From NCBI RefSeq assembly GCF_001707885.1, contig NZ_MASS01000010.1, forward strand, positions 38,273 through 102,272: a DNA stretch of 64,000 nt, written 5' to 3'. Positions 29,267 through 37,800 of the stretch are shown one piece after another (position 1 is the first letter of the stretch; the number at the start of each line of letters is the position of its first letter). The notes beneath the pieces are model-generated. The model searched no databases and was not told where the DNA came from. It was given only the letters and a program-made list of their open reading frames with translations. This DNA is from Desulfosporosinus cupriresistens. Lineage in GTDB: Bacteria; Bacillota; Desulfitobacteriia; Desulfitobacteriales; Desulfitobacteriaceae. A program made the position numbers and the translations under genes.

Positions 29267-30250
29267 TTACTTATACACAGCAACTCTCTGGTTTGAAGAA
29301 TCGGTAATGTAGACATTGTCATTTTCGTCTACAAAGAGTCCGTTGGGCAGAGAAAACTGTGTATTGGATTCCCCGTTGCCACCAAAACTGAAAAGTTTCT
29401 TTCCTGTCTTATCACTTAGGTCAAACCCATTAACGAGATGCGTAAGATTGCTTACAACGTAGAGAATACCGCGAGAATCAACCCCAATACCTCTTGGGTT
29501 CACGAATATAGAATCACCAGCACCATTTGCAGATCCGTTAATGGAGCGTACATATTTGTAATCTTTATCAAAGACTTGCACTCTTTGATTGCCCGTATCC
29601 ACTACATAGAGGTTTCCGTCTTTATCGACCGTGAGCGCGTTTGGTGCCTGGAACTGCCCTGCCTTCTGGCCTAGCCCGCCAATTTCCTTGACAAGCTTTC
29701 CTTCCATATTGAAGACTAGAACCTTACTTTTCTTGATATCCGTGACATAAAGTTTGTCTCCAGAAATTCGCAGACTCCCTGGTGCTTCAATCAGCTTTTC
29801 ATTGGGATCTTTCTCAGCAAAATACTTTATGAATTTACCTTTGCTATCAAAAATAGAGATACAGCCATTGTAGAGATCGGAAACATAAACTTGGCCTTGT
29901 TTATCCCCAGCAATCCCATAAGGAAATTTAAATTCTCCTTTTCCTGTCCCTTCTTTGCCAAACTTGAAGAAAGGGGTTCCCCCTAGGTCAAAGACCTGAA
30001 CTCGTTTATTATTAGTGTCTGTTACATAGACAAATTGGTCTATTACAGCAACGTCCATGGGCTTGTTGAGGGCGTCGTCACCGAAACCGCCGTAGATCAT
30101 CTCGCTAAAGACTGGTTGAGCCTTACTATTAACGACCTTCTGAACTTGCGCCGATAAGTTGGTGTCTTTCCATAAGAAGAAATAACAAAACACTGTCGTT
30201 ACTAGAACAAATGTTGCTAACATACTAAGATACACTTTATTTTTTTTCAT
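29267..30250 (-). CDS. Membrane-anchored NHL-repeat beta-propeller protein (2)
   Basis: A 327-residue protein: N-terminal membrane helix (about 6-27), then about six NHL repeats (VYVTDTNNKRVQVFDLGG, LYVVDTGNQRVQVFD, VYITDSSNQRVAVYK). No haem, no catalytic residues seen. GGAG lies 7 bases before the ATG. It follows the TPR gene by 18 bases, so the two are made together. A scaffold or sensor for the cytochrome system is inference. Confidence 0.88.
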   Translation of the reverse strand: MKKNKVYLSMLATFVLVTTVFCYFFLWKDTNLSAQVQKVVNSKAQPVFSEMIYGGFGDDALNKPMDVAVIDQFVYVTDTNNKRVQVFDLGGTPFFKFGKEGTGKGEFKFPYGIAGDKQGQVYVSDLYNGCISIFDSKGKFIKYFAEKDPNEKLIEAPGSLRISGDKLYVTDIKKSKVLVFNMEGKLVKEIGGLGQKAGQFQAPNALTVDKDGNLYVVDTGNQRVQVFDKDYKYVRSINGSANGAGDSIFVNPRGIGVDSRGILYVVSNLTHLVNGFDLSDKTGKKLFSFGGNGESNTQFSLPNGLFVDENDNVYITDSSNQRVAVYK

Positions 30251-30268
30251 TATCTCACTCCATCCCTA

Positions 30269-30973
30269 TTACTTGAGACGCTCTAAAGCTACGATGGCGG
30301 GTTTGTAAAGAGGATCGTACGAGAGAACTTGTTTGTAGATCTGGGTAGCTTCATCTTTTTGCCCTTGAGCTTCTGCTACCATACCAATCTCATAGATAAT
30401 ATCGGTATTTGCCGGCATCAGCACATTAGCTTGACTTAACGAATCTGTCGCTTCTTTATACATTTTTAGGTTTCGATAGACTATCCCCTTTTGGAAAGGC
30501 ACCTTGTAATCTCGGGGCGAAAGTTCACCTGCTTTACTCAACTTTTGTAAGGCCTCGTTGTATCTTTTTTCTTTAATCAAAACCAAGCTTAAGTTGTAAT
30601 AGGCATCGAAATCCTTAGGATCAATAACTAATACTTGGTTAAATTCTTGAATTGCCTGACCATCGTTTCCCTTAAGGAAGTAGGTGTATCCGAGATTTAC
30701 TCTTGCTTCGGTGTTATTTGGTTCAGTCTGCACCTTTTGTTTGTAAAATTCCAACTGGGCATTGACTCTCTTCATGTCAAGATCGCTCCAGAAGAAATAT
30801 TTTCCGACACCGTACCATCCTCCTACACTTACTACCAGAGTTAAGAGAATTAAAATTGCGCTGGTCAAAGGTGTGAAGCTATCCTTTCGAGATTTAGGAG
30901 ACTTAATTGAAGGCGGCTGTTGTACCTTGATGGTTCCAACTTTATTATTTAAAACCAATTTATTTTCAATCAT
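30269..30973 (-). CDS. Membrane-anchored TPR protein
   Basis: A 234-residue protein with a 35-residue cytoplasmic tail, one membrane helix (about 38-57) and four to five tetratricopeptide repeats (ARVNLGYTYFLKGNDGQAI, AYYNLSLVLIKEKRYNEAL, PFQKGIVYRNLKMYKEAT, IIYEIGMVAEAQGQKDEAT). TPRs mediate protein contacts; in haem systems CcmI-like TPR proteins hold apocytochromes. GGGAGGG lies 7 bases before the ATG. Within a five-cytochrome cluster, an assembly role is a plausible guess. Confidence 0.88.
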   Translation of the reverse strand: MIENKLVLNNKVGTIKVQQPPSIKSPKSRKDSFTPLTSAILILLTLVVSVGGWYGVGKYFFWSDLDMKRVNAQLEFYKQKVQTEPNNTEARVNLGYTYFLKGNDGQAIQEFNQVLVIDPKDFDAYYNLSLVLIKEKRYNEALQKLSKAGELSPRDYKVPFQKGIVYRNLKMYKEATDSLSQANVLMPANTDIIYEIGMVAEAQGQKDEATQIYKQVLSYDPLYKPAIVALERLK

Positions 30974-31006
30974 TTTGATTCCCTCCCAATTTAAAAGGTA
31001 TAATTT

Positions 31007-32140
31007 TTATTTTTTACTTGATGAATGACATTTCCCGCACGTATTTTCGCTGTGACAGTTATAACAAAACTCAGTTACTTGCGGTTTTTCCGGTAAGGGA
31101 ACTGGATGGCTCCGTTGCCAGGGAATTTTATTGTGAATCGACGGGTGACAAGTTGCACAAGTAACCTTCGTTACCGGGGAATCCCCTCGTGGATTATTGT
31201 CATGACAGGTAAAGCATCTATCTTTATTTTGCTCAGCCAAACCCCCATGAGTCTGATTGAAATTCTCAATATGACTTGGAGGACGTTTTTGGTGACAATC
31301 CTTACAGAACGTGTTAGCTTTGGCATAGTCACTTGCTGATATGATTGACGACTTTCCATTGTCCTTAGCAAGAAACTGTTGAAATGCACCATCATTCTCT
31401 TTGGAAACTGCCACTGGCTCCTTACTCATATAGGAGTGACATGAATCGCAGCTCTTAATATCCTTGCTTGCTAGTTCTCCATGTCCCCCGTTAATAAAGG
31501 TTTCAGCCTTATGCGAACTCGGGGTCATCGAGGTTGTGTGACAAGCACTACAATTTAGGGGTTCATTTCGTACTTTATGGCAATTTATACAGACATCCAT
31601 GTTTGGTCGAATACTCGACACATCTGACATGAAGTTTTTTCCTGTTGATTCGTCCCATTTTCCGTAATCTGTTACGAAGGTCGCCCGTTTCTCTGCTATA
31701 TTTCCGTGAGCAACCCCAGTATGGCATTCAGTACAACTGACCCCCGCTTGGGTGTGGCTGCTATGCGGGATAATGAGATCTCCGGAAGGGGTCACCTTCC
31801 GTGTATTCATGTCATGACATTGAGTACATGTTGCATCTGGGATCGGTGTTGTCGATGTAATCGCAATCCCATAATTACCCGTAAGAGTGGCAAAAAGCTC
31901 CTCTACGGTAATAAGCTTATACTTTACTTTGGTCAGGATACCCGGCTCAACATGGCAGGCAACGCATTCTAACTGACTGTGCGATGAAGCTTGCAATGTA
32001 TAAAATTCAGGTTTCATTAGATGACACGATGAACAATAAGAAGTCTCGGATGTCTTCTGAAATGTTCCCCAGAAGAGGGCCGCTAAGCCGACTAGTATAA
32101 AAAGAACAATTAGTAAAAATTTCTTCTTGGTTTTAAACAA
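31007..32140 (-). CDS. NapC/NirT-type membrane cytochrome c with 12 haems
   Basis: A 377-residue protein with an N-terminal membrane helix (about 8-25) followed by an NapC/NirT-like haem domain (CSSCHLMKPEFYTLQASSHS, CVACHVEPG) and further motifs, twelve CXXCH in all, the last near the C-terminus (CGKCHSSSKK). NapC proteins take electrons from menaquinol, so this is a candidate quinol dehydrogenase. The TTG at 32140 lacks a well-placed site; AGGAGGG is 7 bases before an in-frame ATA at 32152, see findings. Confidence 0.9.
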   Translation of the reverse strand: MFKTKKKFLLIVLFILVGLAALFWGTFQKTSETSYCSSCHLMKPEFYTLQASSHSQLECVACHVEPGILTKVKYKLITVEELFATLTGNYGIAITSTTPIPDATCTQCHDMNTRKVTPSGDLIIPHSSHTQAGVSCTECHTGVAHGNIAEKRATFVTDYGKWDESTGKNFMSDVSSIRPNMDVCINCHKVRNEPLNCSACHTTSMTPSSHKAETFINGGHGELASKDIKSCDSCHSYMSKEPVAVSKENDGAFQQFLAKDNGKSSIISASDYAKANTFCKDCHQKRPPSHIENFNQTHGGLAEQNKDRCFTCHDNNPRGDSPVTKVTCATCHPSIHNKIPWQRSHPVPLPEKPQVTEFCYNCHSENTCGKCHSSSKK

Positions 32141-32277
32141 TTTGACGCTTATGACGTAGCCCTCCTCTCCATACTTCTGGGGTATATAACATTACTCCGG
32201 TCAGACGCATTGTTGCAAACTTCACAATCTGGCACGCAAAAAACATTTCGTAGTATTCGTAGTACAGGAGAAAATAT

Positions 32278-32353
32278 GGCAGTGTAAGCAGACCTCATTA
32301 CGAACCGGATATCTGATCTCGACCGGTAGAAGATAGTGGCCTCTTACACTGCC
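32278..32353. repeat. Long stem-loop between two cytochrome genes
   Basis: GGCAGTGTAAG (32278-32288) pairs perfectly with CTTACACTGCC (32343-32353); inside, ACCGG pairs with CCGGT. On the minus strand ATATTTTCTCC follows. It could be a terminator, an RNA processing site or an mRNA-stability element that sets the ratio of the two cytochromes. Confidence 0.6.
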
Positions 32354-32403
32354 CATTAATAATCTTTAGAGGGTTTTAACCCATTTAACGTTATAATCCA
32401 ACT

Positions 32404-33657
32404 TTATTTAACCTTATTGTTTTTGAACCAGTGACATTGATCACAGTAAACCGGGTTAGGACTAGGAAGAGCTTGCCCAGTAAACTGGTTTTGTGACGAT
32501 TGAGGCTGAGGGGTTGGTTTGTCAATATCATGACACGTTAGACAGCCGTCAGATCCTTTTGACTGTATGACCGCAGGATGGGCCGGTAACCATTCTTCTT
32601 TGCCGGCTAAGTGTCCTTCAGGCCGTTTGGCATGACAATCTGCGCAAAATGTGTTGCTACGAGCATAATCTTGTACCTTGGTATTCTTGGTCACCAGAAC
32701 ACGCTCTTTTTCCCGTGAATGGCAAGATGCACAATAAGTGACATCTTGGCTGGCAGTAATTCCGTGAGTTGCTTTCCAATCCTCCTTTTGATGAGAATCA
32801 GGGGTCTTGATTGCTGTGTGACACGCACTGCAATTCATGGGGGGATGCAATCCGCTATCATTGGTGGGCGTTACGGATTGGGCGGGCTCAGAAAGCTTAC
32901 CGGTAGCATTTGCTGCTACTTGTTTCAGTTGTCCCTGTTCCTCCGCTCTCTGCTTTTCCGTTTGCCCTTGGCCTTGATTCTCTAACCAGGGCTTCTTCCC
33001 TTCGTTTACTTGTTCATGACAGTTAAGACATACTTCCATTGCCAGTTTGGTGTCATCAAAGGTGCTTACTGTTTCGGCCTTAGTTGCCGTCCAAGTCGAA
33101 TCATCTTTTTTCGCCGTTAAGCCCCGTTCGACAACATAACCGTGAACCACACCAGCGTGACAGGCTACACAAGCAATCCCTTGTTGGAGATGTTTGTCAT
33201 GAGGAATGATGATATCCCCCGATGCCGTCACTTTACGCGCAGTACTATGACATTCTTCGCACACTTCATTTTTTATCGGGTCAGGCATAACGATTGTTTC
33301 TGGGATTTTCCCCGTAAGGTGTAAATATAATTGTTTAAGCGAACTCATCTTATGCGTAACCAAACTCACGGCACCCGGTTCTATGTGACAAGTGACACAT
33401 GCAATCTTAGAATGAGAACTGGTTTCCCAAGTAGCGTATTCTGGGGACATTTCATGGCAGCTGCTACAGAATTGTGGCGTCGATGTTACCTTTAAAGCCA
33501 CCCCAGTTAGCAGAGAAATCGCTACAACACCGCCTAAACCAACTAACAACAGTTGTTTGCGGTTAAAGCTTAACAACTTCTTCTTGCCGCCGGTAATAAA
33601 GCGCCCTACCTTAGCGAACGATTGTTTGACCCTGCTCCCCATTCTCGTGAAAATCAT
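32404..33657 (-). CDS. NapC/NirT-type membrane cytochrome c with 10 haems
   Basis: A 417-residue protein with a basic N-terminus, a membrane helix (about 35-55, LLLVGLGGVVAISLLTGVAL) and ten CXXCH motifs starting with CSSCHEMSPEYATWETSSHS and CVTCHIEPG as in NapC/NirT quinol dehydrogenases. A Gln/Glu-rich linker without haem lies near residues 230-275. It is a paralogue of the 12-haem protein downstream. The ATG at 33657 has GGAGG 8 bases upstream, better than the longer frame. It is the first gene of the cluster and a candidate entry point for menaquinol electrons. Confidence 0.92.
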   Translation of the reverse strand: MIFTRMGSRVKQSFAKVGRFITGGKKKLLSFNRKQLLLVGLGGVVAISLLTGVALKVTSTPQFCSSCHEMSPEYATWETSSHSKIACVTCHIEPGAVSLVTHKMSSLKQLYLHLTGKIPETIVMPDPIKNEVCEECHSTARKVTASGDIIIPHDKHLQQGIACVACHAGVVHGYVVERGLTAKKDDSTWTATKAETVSTFDDTKLAMEVCLNCHEQVNEGKKPWLENQGQGQTEKQRAEEQGQLKQVAANATGKLSEPAQSVTPTNDSGLHPPMNCSACHTAIKTPDSHQKEDWKATHGITASQDVTYCASCHSREKERVLVTKNTKVQDYARSNTFCADCHAKRPEGHLAGKEEWLPAHPAVIQSKGSDGCLTCHDIDKPTPQPQSSQNQFTGQALPSPNPVYCDQCHWFKNNKVK

Positions 33658-33814
33658 TAGGTTGACCTCCGTCTTTCTAGGCGTTGATACGATATTATTC
33701 GACATTATATTGTTTTTATTTCATTATTTTCACAAATTGTTCACAAATTCGACTTCATTTTAACATAAGTCATTCGATTTGAATACAATTTCAATTACCC
33801 AATATATGGAACAG

Positions 33815-33855
33815 AAAAGGAACCTTGTAATTCATGTAATTACAAGGTTCCTTTT
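33815..33855. terminator. Strong terminator of the menaquinone/tat gene group
   Basis: AAAAGGAACCTTGTAAT and ATTACAAGGTTCCTTTT pair perfectly around 7 bases. It ends the minus-strand group that finishes at 33882 and insulates the cytochrome cluster. Confidence 0.9.
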
Positions 33856-33881
33856 AATTGTTTAAATCTTCAAATGGGAAC

Positions 33882-34850
33882 TTAAAACTTACGAACTCTG
33901 ATAAACTCAGCTAACTCTTCTAAAGCTTTACGTGTTGGAACCAAGGGGAGTTCTTGAAGATGTTTTTTAGCTTTCTTCACATATAAGTCGACCAGATTCA
34001 TAGATTCATCGATAGCTCCGGTGCTCTTGATAAGTTCAATAGTCTCGGACACTTCATCATCCGTTTTTTCCATTTTTCCTAGCAATACCTTTAAGCGCGA
34101 GGGCTCCTGTGATAATTGAAGGGCTAGAATCATGGGTAACGTCATAATACCTTGACGTAAATCTCCGCCGATCGGTTTTCCGAATTCAGAAGCCTTGGCC
34201 GTTATATCCAAAACATCATCGACAATCTGAAAGGCCATTCCCAGTGAATGCCCATAAGCACCCAATGCCCAAACCTGACGCTGGGGAGCTCCCGTAACCA
34301 ATGCCCCTATTCTGCAACAAGCAGAGATCAACAAGGCAGTTTTACGTTTTATACGGTAGTAATACTGCTTTAGATTTTGTTCTACATCGAAGGAGGATTT
34401 AATCTGCTGAATTTCTCCCTGGCACATTTCAACACTAATTTCTGCTAAGATACGCGAAACTTCTGGATGATCTATCTTAGCTATAAGTACCAATGATTTA
34501 GCAAATAAATAGTCTCCCGTCTCCACGGAAACTATATTACCCCAGTTAGCCTTAACTGTTGGTCGCCCTCTTCTAGTCATTGATGCATCCACGACATCAT
34601 CATGGACTAGTGAAGACATATGAATGAGCTCTAAGGCCATAGCCACGGGCATTAACTTTTCCAAGGAATAACCGTAGAACTTTCCAGCTAAGAGCGTAAA
34701 TGCCGGACGCAATCGTTTCCCACCAGCAGTCAATAAATGGACAGCCGAATCATGGAGAATCGGATAATCCGTCTCCACGAATTTTGTCAGTTCCTTTTCA
34801 ACCCGTTGTAGATCTGAATTTATCTGATTGAAGAGCCAGAGTTGTTTCAA
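33882..34850 (-). CDS. Polyprenyl diphosphate synthase (menaquinone side chain)
   Basis: A trans-isoprenyl diphosphate synthase with GGKRLRP, the first motif DDVVD followed by RRGRPT, KTALLISACC, and the second motif DDVLD with GKPIGGDLRQG. All catalytic Asp are present. Its place beside mqn genes and a UbiA transferase points to the menaquinone tail. I choose the TTG at 34850 (AGGTG 8 bases upstream, just past the tat stop) because the ATG at 34883 has no site and overlaps the previous gene; this start is not certain. A second full synthase is at 5025. Confidence 0.92.
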   Translation of the reverse strand: MKQLWLFNQINSDLQRVEKELTKFVETDYPILHDSAVHLLTAGGKRLRPAFTLLAGKFYGYSLEKLMPVAMALELIHMSSLVHDDVVDASMTRRGRPTVKANWGNIVSVETGDYLFAKSLVLIAKIDHPEVSRILAEISVEMCQGEIQQIKSSFDVEQNLKQYYYRIKRKTALLISACCRIGALVTGAPQRQVWALGAYGHSLGMAFQIVDDVLDITAKASEFGKPIGGDLRQGIMTLPMILALQLSQEPSRLKVLLGKMEKTDDEVSETIELIKSTGAIDESMNLVDLYVKKAKKHLQELPLVPTRKALEELAEFIRVRKF

Positions 34851-34857
34851 AAGCGGT

Positions 34858-35220
34858 TCACCTGCTTGCACCCTTTTCTTCATAAGATACCATATCTAAT
34901 GGTAGTTCCGCCAGTGGATCATCCGGTTTTTCGTCCTCATACGTCAACAATTTCTCGTCATTACTAATATCTTCCGCTTCTTTTGGTGGGATGACTGTTT
35001 CCTGCTCAGAAGTTTTTGACGAAATCGTCTGTTCAAATGCTTTATTTAGAACATTTGCTGGGGTATCTAAAGAACTTTGAAACTCTTTGGTTAACTCATT
35101 AGTTGCTTTGCGAATTTCAAAAACTACTTTACCCAACGTCCGAGCGATATCCGGCAGATCCTCTGGCCCAAATAAAATAAGAGCAATAACCAAAATTAAG
35201 ATGATTTCTGTCAAACCCAT
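34858..35220 (-). CDS. Tat translocase TatA/TatB-like component
   Basis: A 120-residue protein with one N-terminal helix (TEIILILVIALILFG), the hinge FGPEDLPDIARTLGKVV, an amphipathic helix and a long acidic tail. The Glu after FGP and the length suggest TatB rather than TatA. AAGGGGG lies 7 bases before the ATG. It lies 12 bases after tatC. With TatA at 7984 it would complete a Tat system for folded, cofactor-bearing enzymes. Confidence 0.9.
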   Translation of the reverse strand: MGLTEIILILVIALILFGPEDLPDIARTLGKVVFEIRKATNELTKEFQSSLDTPANVLNKAFEQTISSKTSEQETVIPPKEAEDISNDEKLLTYEDEKPDDPLAELPLDMVSYEEKGASR

Positions 35221-35232
35221 GTCTTCGCCCCC

Positions 35233-35997
35233 TTATTTCAACGCTAGGTCAGTTTCTCTTCTCCGAGCGACCAAATACCCCAGCCAAATGCTAATTTCAT
35301 AGAGGAGATACATTGGTCCTGCCATGAGGAGTTGGGTAGGCAAATCTGGTGTCGGGGAAACCACAGCAGCCATAATGATGATCGCTAATACTGCCCAACG
35401 CCTTTTTTGGGCTAAGGTCTTGGGGGACAGTATTCCTATGCGAATTAAGATCAACAAAACAATCGGCAGTTGAAATACCAATCCAAACGTTAAGAGAAAG
35501 GTTAGCAGAAAACTTAAGTAAGACGTTTTCGTCACAAATGGCGTCGATTGAACACCCCCGCCACCTGGAAACATTAAAAACTTAATTCCGACAGGAAGTA
35601 CCAGGTAAAAACATAAAGCAGCCCCGCCAATAAAGAGAAGTACCGAGCTAGGAACAATAATATATAAATACTTCCGTTCATTTTGCTTCAATGCTGGTAG
35701 CACAAAACCCCATATCTGCCACATAATGATCGGAAGCGAAAGCGCAACACCAATAAACAGAGAAACTTTCAGCTTAACCAACATTGGTTCCATTGGAGTT
35801 GTAGTGATGAAATTAATAGTTTTTAACTGGGTCACCGGACGTGCTAAATAGGCAAAAGCTTGATCACTAATGAACCATCCAATAATGGTTCCAAGCGCAA
35901 TGGAATAAGCTGCTATAACTAGTACTTTGCGTAGGGCTTTAATATGTTCCATCAACGGCAAATTGCCCTCATCGAGCTGTCGCTTACGCCTGCGCAT
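35233..35997 (-). CDS. tatC: Sec-independent translocase TatC
   Basis: The receptor subunit of the Tat export pathway, 254 residues with six membrane helices. Family text is clear: LPLMEHIKALRKVL, FITTTPMEPMLVKLKVSLF, WQIWGFVLPALKQNERKY, and FGLVFQLPIVL. The start is 5 bases from the mqnC stop within an AGGTGA sequence. It heads the tatC-tatB pair inside the menaquinone gene group. Confidence 0.96.
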   Translation of the reverse strand: MRRRKRQLDEGNLPLMEHIKALRKVLVIAAYSIALGTIIGWFISDQAFAYLARPVTQLKTINFITTTPMEPMLVKLKVSLFIGVALSLPIIMWQIWGFVLPALKQNERKYLYIIVPSSVLLFIGGAALCFYLVLPVGIKFLMFPGGGGVQSTPFVTKTSYLSFLLTFLLTFGLVFQLPIVLLILIRIGILSPKTLAQKRRWAVLAIIIMAAVVSPTPDLPTQLLMAGPMYLLYEISIWLGYLVARRRETDLALK

Positions 35998-36001
35998 TCA
36001 C

Positions 36002-37084
36002 CTACACTTCCTTCCCGTACTCCTTTAACCACTCATAGTGCGTATTGCGTTGGACAGCTTGATAACCGGCATCTTCAATACAACGTATAATTTCTTGTAA
36101 CGGGACACGCGTTTGCACACCAGCAGCCCGAACTACATTCTCTTCTAACATAGTACTCCCGAAATCATTAGCCCCAAAACGCAAGGCCACCTGTGCCATT
36201 TTTGCTCCTTGGGTAACCCAGGATGCTTGGATATTGGGCACATTATCGAGCATCAGACGTGCTACAGCGAGTGTTCGCAAGTACTCAACCCCTGTACTTC
36301 CCTCGCCTCCAAGTTCTGTGTTCGTTGGTGCGAAACTCCAAGGGATGAAAGCTGTAAATCCACTCGTTTGATCCTGGGCCTCACGCACACGAATCATGTG
36401 CAGAACCCGTTCTTCAAACGTCTCAACATGCCCAAACATCATTGTCGCGGTGGATTTCATACCTAACTTATGTGCTGTGGTCATTACATCCATCCATTGT
36501 TGCCAACTTATTTTATTGGGGCTAATTAGATGACGTACACGATCATCAAGGATTTCAGCCCCTCCCCCGGGAATAGAATCTAAGCCTGCATCTCTGAGAC
36601 GACGAATGACTTCCTCAAGACTCAGCTGGGATTTGTTTGCTAGATCCCATATTTCTGGAGGACTAAAGGAGTGAACGTGGATGCTGTAATGGGCTTTAAT
36701 ATCGCGCAGGAGATTCTCAAAGTATACTATATCCAAATCAGGATGCAATCCCCCTTGAATCAAGAGCTGAGTTCCCCCCACCGAAATTGTTTCTTCAATC
36801 TTAGCATGTAATTCATTGCTTGACAAAATATATCCCTCTGGATCTTCGGGCTTACAGTAAAAGGCACAAAACTTACATTGACATGAACAAACATTGGTAT
36901 AGTTAATATTCCGGTCAATCACAAACGTGACGACTTTTTCCGGATGCATCTGACCTCGAACGAGATCCGCTCCTTGGCCTAAAGAAAGAAGATCGGCATC
37001 TTGTAATAGTTTTACCCCATCCGCGAGGGATAAACGTTCGCCGGATAACCGTCGCTCGATAATTTTCAAGGTATCTGGTTGCAT
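36002..37084 (-). CDS. mqnC: Cyclic dehypoxanthine futalosine synthase MqnC (radical SAM)
   Basis: Closes the ring of dehypoxanthine futalosine in the futalosine route to menaquinone. The 360 residues carry the radical SAM group CSCQCKFCAF after RNINYTNV, then GGTQLLIQGGLHPDL, IPGGGAEIL, and GMKSTATMMFGHVE. GGGGGG lies 6 bases before the ATG at 37084; a longer frame lacks a site. It follows the mqnE remnant by 16 bases. It is intact, in contrast to that gene. Confidence 0.94.
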   Translation of the reverse strand: MQPDTLKIIERRLSGERLSLADGVKLLQDADLLSLGQGADLVRGQMHPEKVVTFVIDRNINYTNVCSCQCKFCAFYCKPEDPEGYILSSNELHAKIEETISVGGTQLLIQGGLHPDLDIVYFENLLRDIKAHYSIHVHSFSPPEIWDLANKSQLSLEEVIRRLRDAGLDSIPGGGAEILDDRVRHLISPNKISWQQWMDVMTTAHKLGMKSTATMMFGHVETFEERVLHMIRVREAQDQTSGFTAFIPWSFAPTNTELGGEGSTGVEYLRTLAVARLMLDNVPNIQASWVTQGAKMAQVALRFGANDFGSTMLEENVVRAAGVQTRVPLQEIIRCIEDAGYQAVQRNTHYEWLKEYGKEV

Positions 37085-37100
37085 ATACTTCCCCCCTGTC

Positions 37101-37778
37101 CTAATGAGTCCTAAGGACACGATAGAGAATATCTCGTTCCACCGCATCTCGTCCGGCTGTTTTAATCATGTGGATCAAGGCCCGTTTACTCATTCCTAAA
37201 TTCGTTTCAGCCTCGGCTGAGGTAAAAATTGCTTCCTCCACCACGATACCATCTAAATCATCCACCCCAAAAGCCTGCGAAACTTGAGCTAATTTGGGGC
37301 CGAGCATCATCCAAAACGCTTTAATATGATCAAAATTATCGAGAAGAATCCGTGAAAGTGCAAGCATTTTCAGGTCTTCAAATCCCGTTGTATTTTTCAC
37401 ACCCATTATTCCCTCAAATTGCGTGTTCTTGGGGTCACAGGGAAGTGGAATGAACGCTAGAAACTCGCTCTGCCTGTCCTGAAGCGCTCGTAGCTGTATC
37501 AAATGGTCAATTCGTTCCTCGGGCCTTGCAATATGCCCGTAGATCATCGTCGCATTTAAGCGATCAGTACCAACATTTGAATGGTTAATAGGATTATTGA
37601 CCATAAAATAGGTATTGTTGCCGTTTTTTCGTTCACGAACAACATTAGCCATATACCCAAGGGCCAAGAGGTCTTGACTGTTCATCATGCGAACACCGGC
37701 ATCAAAACCTAATCGTTCGTCATTCTCTACTTTCTCCACTAGGTCACTGAGTTCGCTTTGAGCAAACAGTGCGTGCAT
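37101..37778 (-). CDS. mqnE: Aminofutalosine synthase MqnE with internal in-frame deletion
   Basis: Only 225 residues, against roughly 360-380 for the family. The N-terminal part (LVEKVENDERLGFDAGVRMM, LALGYMANVVRERK, INHSNV) and the C-terminal part (NATMIYGHIARPEERIDHL, FDHIKAFWMMLGPKLAQ, AFGVDDLDGIVVEE) are recognisable and co-linear, but about 135-145 residues between are gone, including the CX3CX2C Fe-S motif and most of the barrel. The frame is open and the start is sound (GGAGG and GGGGG before ATG 37778). It cannot be a working radical SAM enzyme. It may be a decaying gene, with another mqnE elsewhere, or a protein with a new role. Confidence 0.85.
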   Translation of the reverse strand: MHALFAQSELSDLVEKVENDERLGFDAGVRMMNSQDLLALGYMANVVRERKNGNNTYFMVNNPINHSNVGTDRLNATMIYGHIARPEERIDHLIQLRALQDRQSEFLAFIPLPCDPKNTQFEGIMGVKNTTGFEDLKMLALSRILLDNFDHIKAFWMMLGPKLAQVSQAFGVDDLDGIVVEEAIFTSAEAETNLGMSKRALIHMIKTAGRDAVERDILYRVLRTH

Positions 37779-37800
37779 AATGTCCCCCTCCTCCACTTTA

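Noticed and set aside
32141..32403. c-di-GMP riboswitch upstream of cytochrome genes
   Set aside because: Multihaem genes often have one, but no GEMM core was found in any leader of the cluster.
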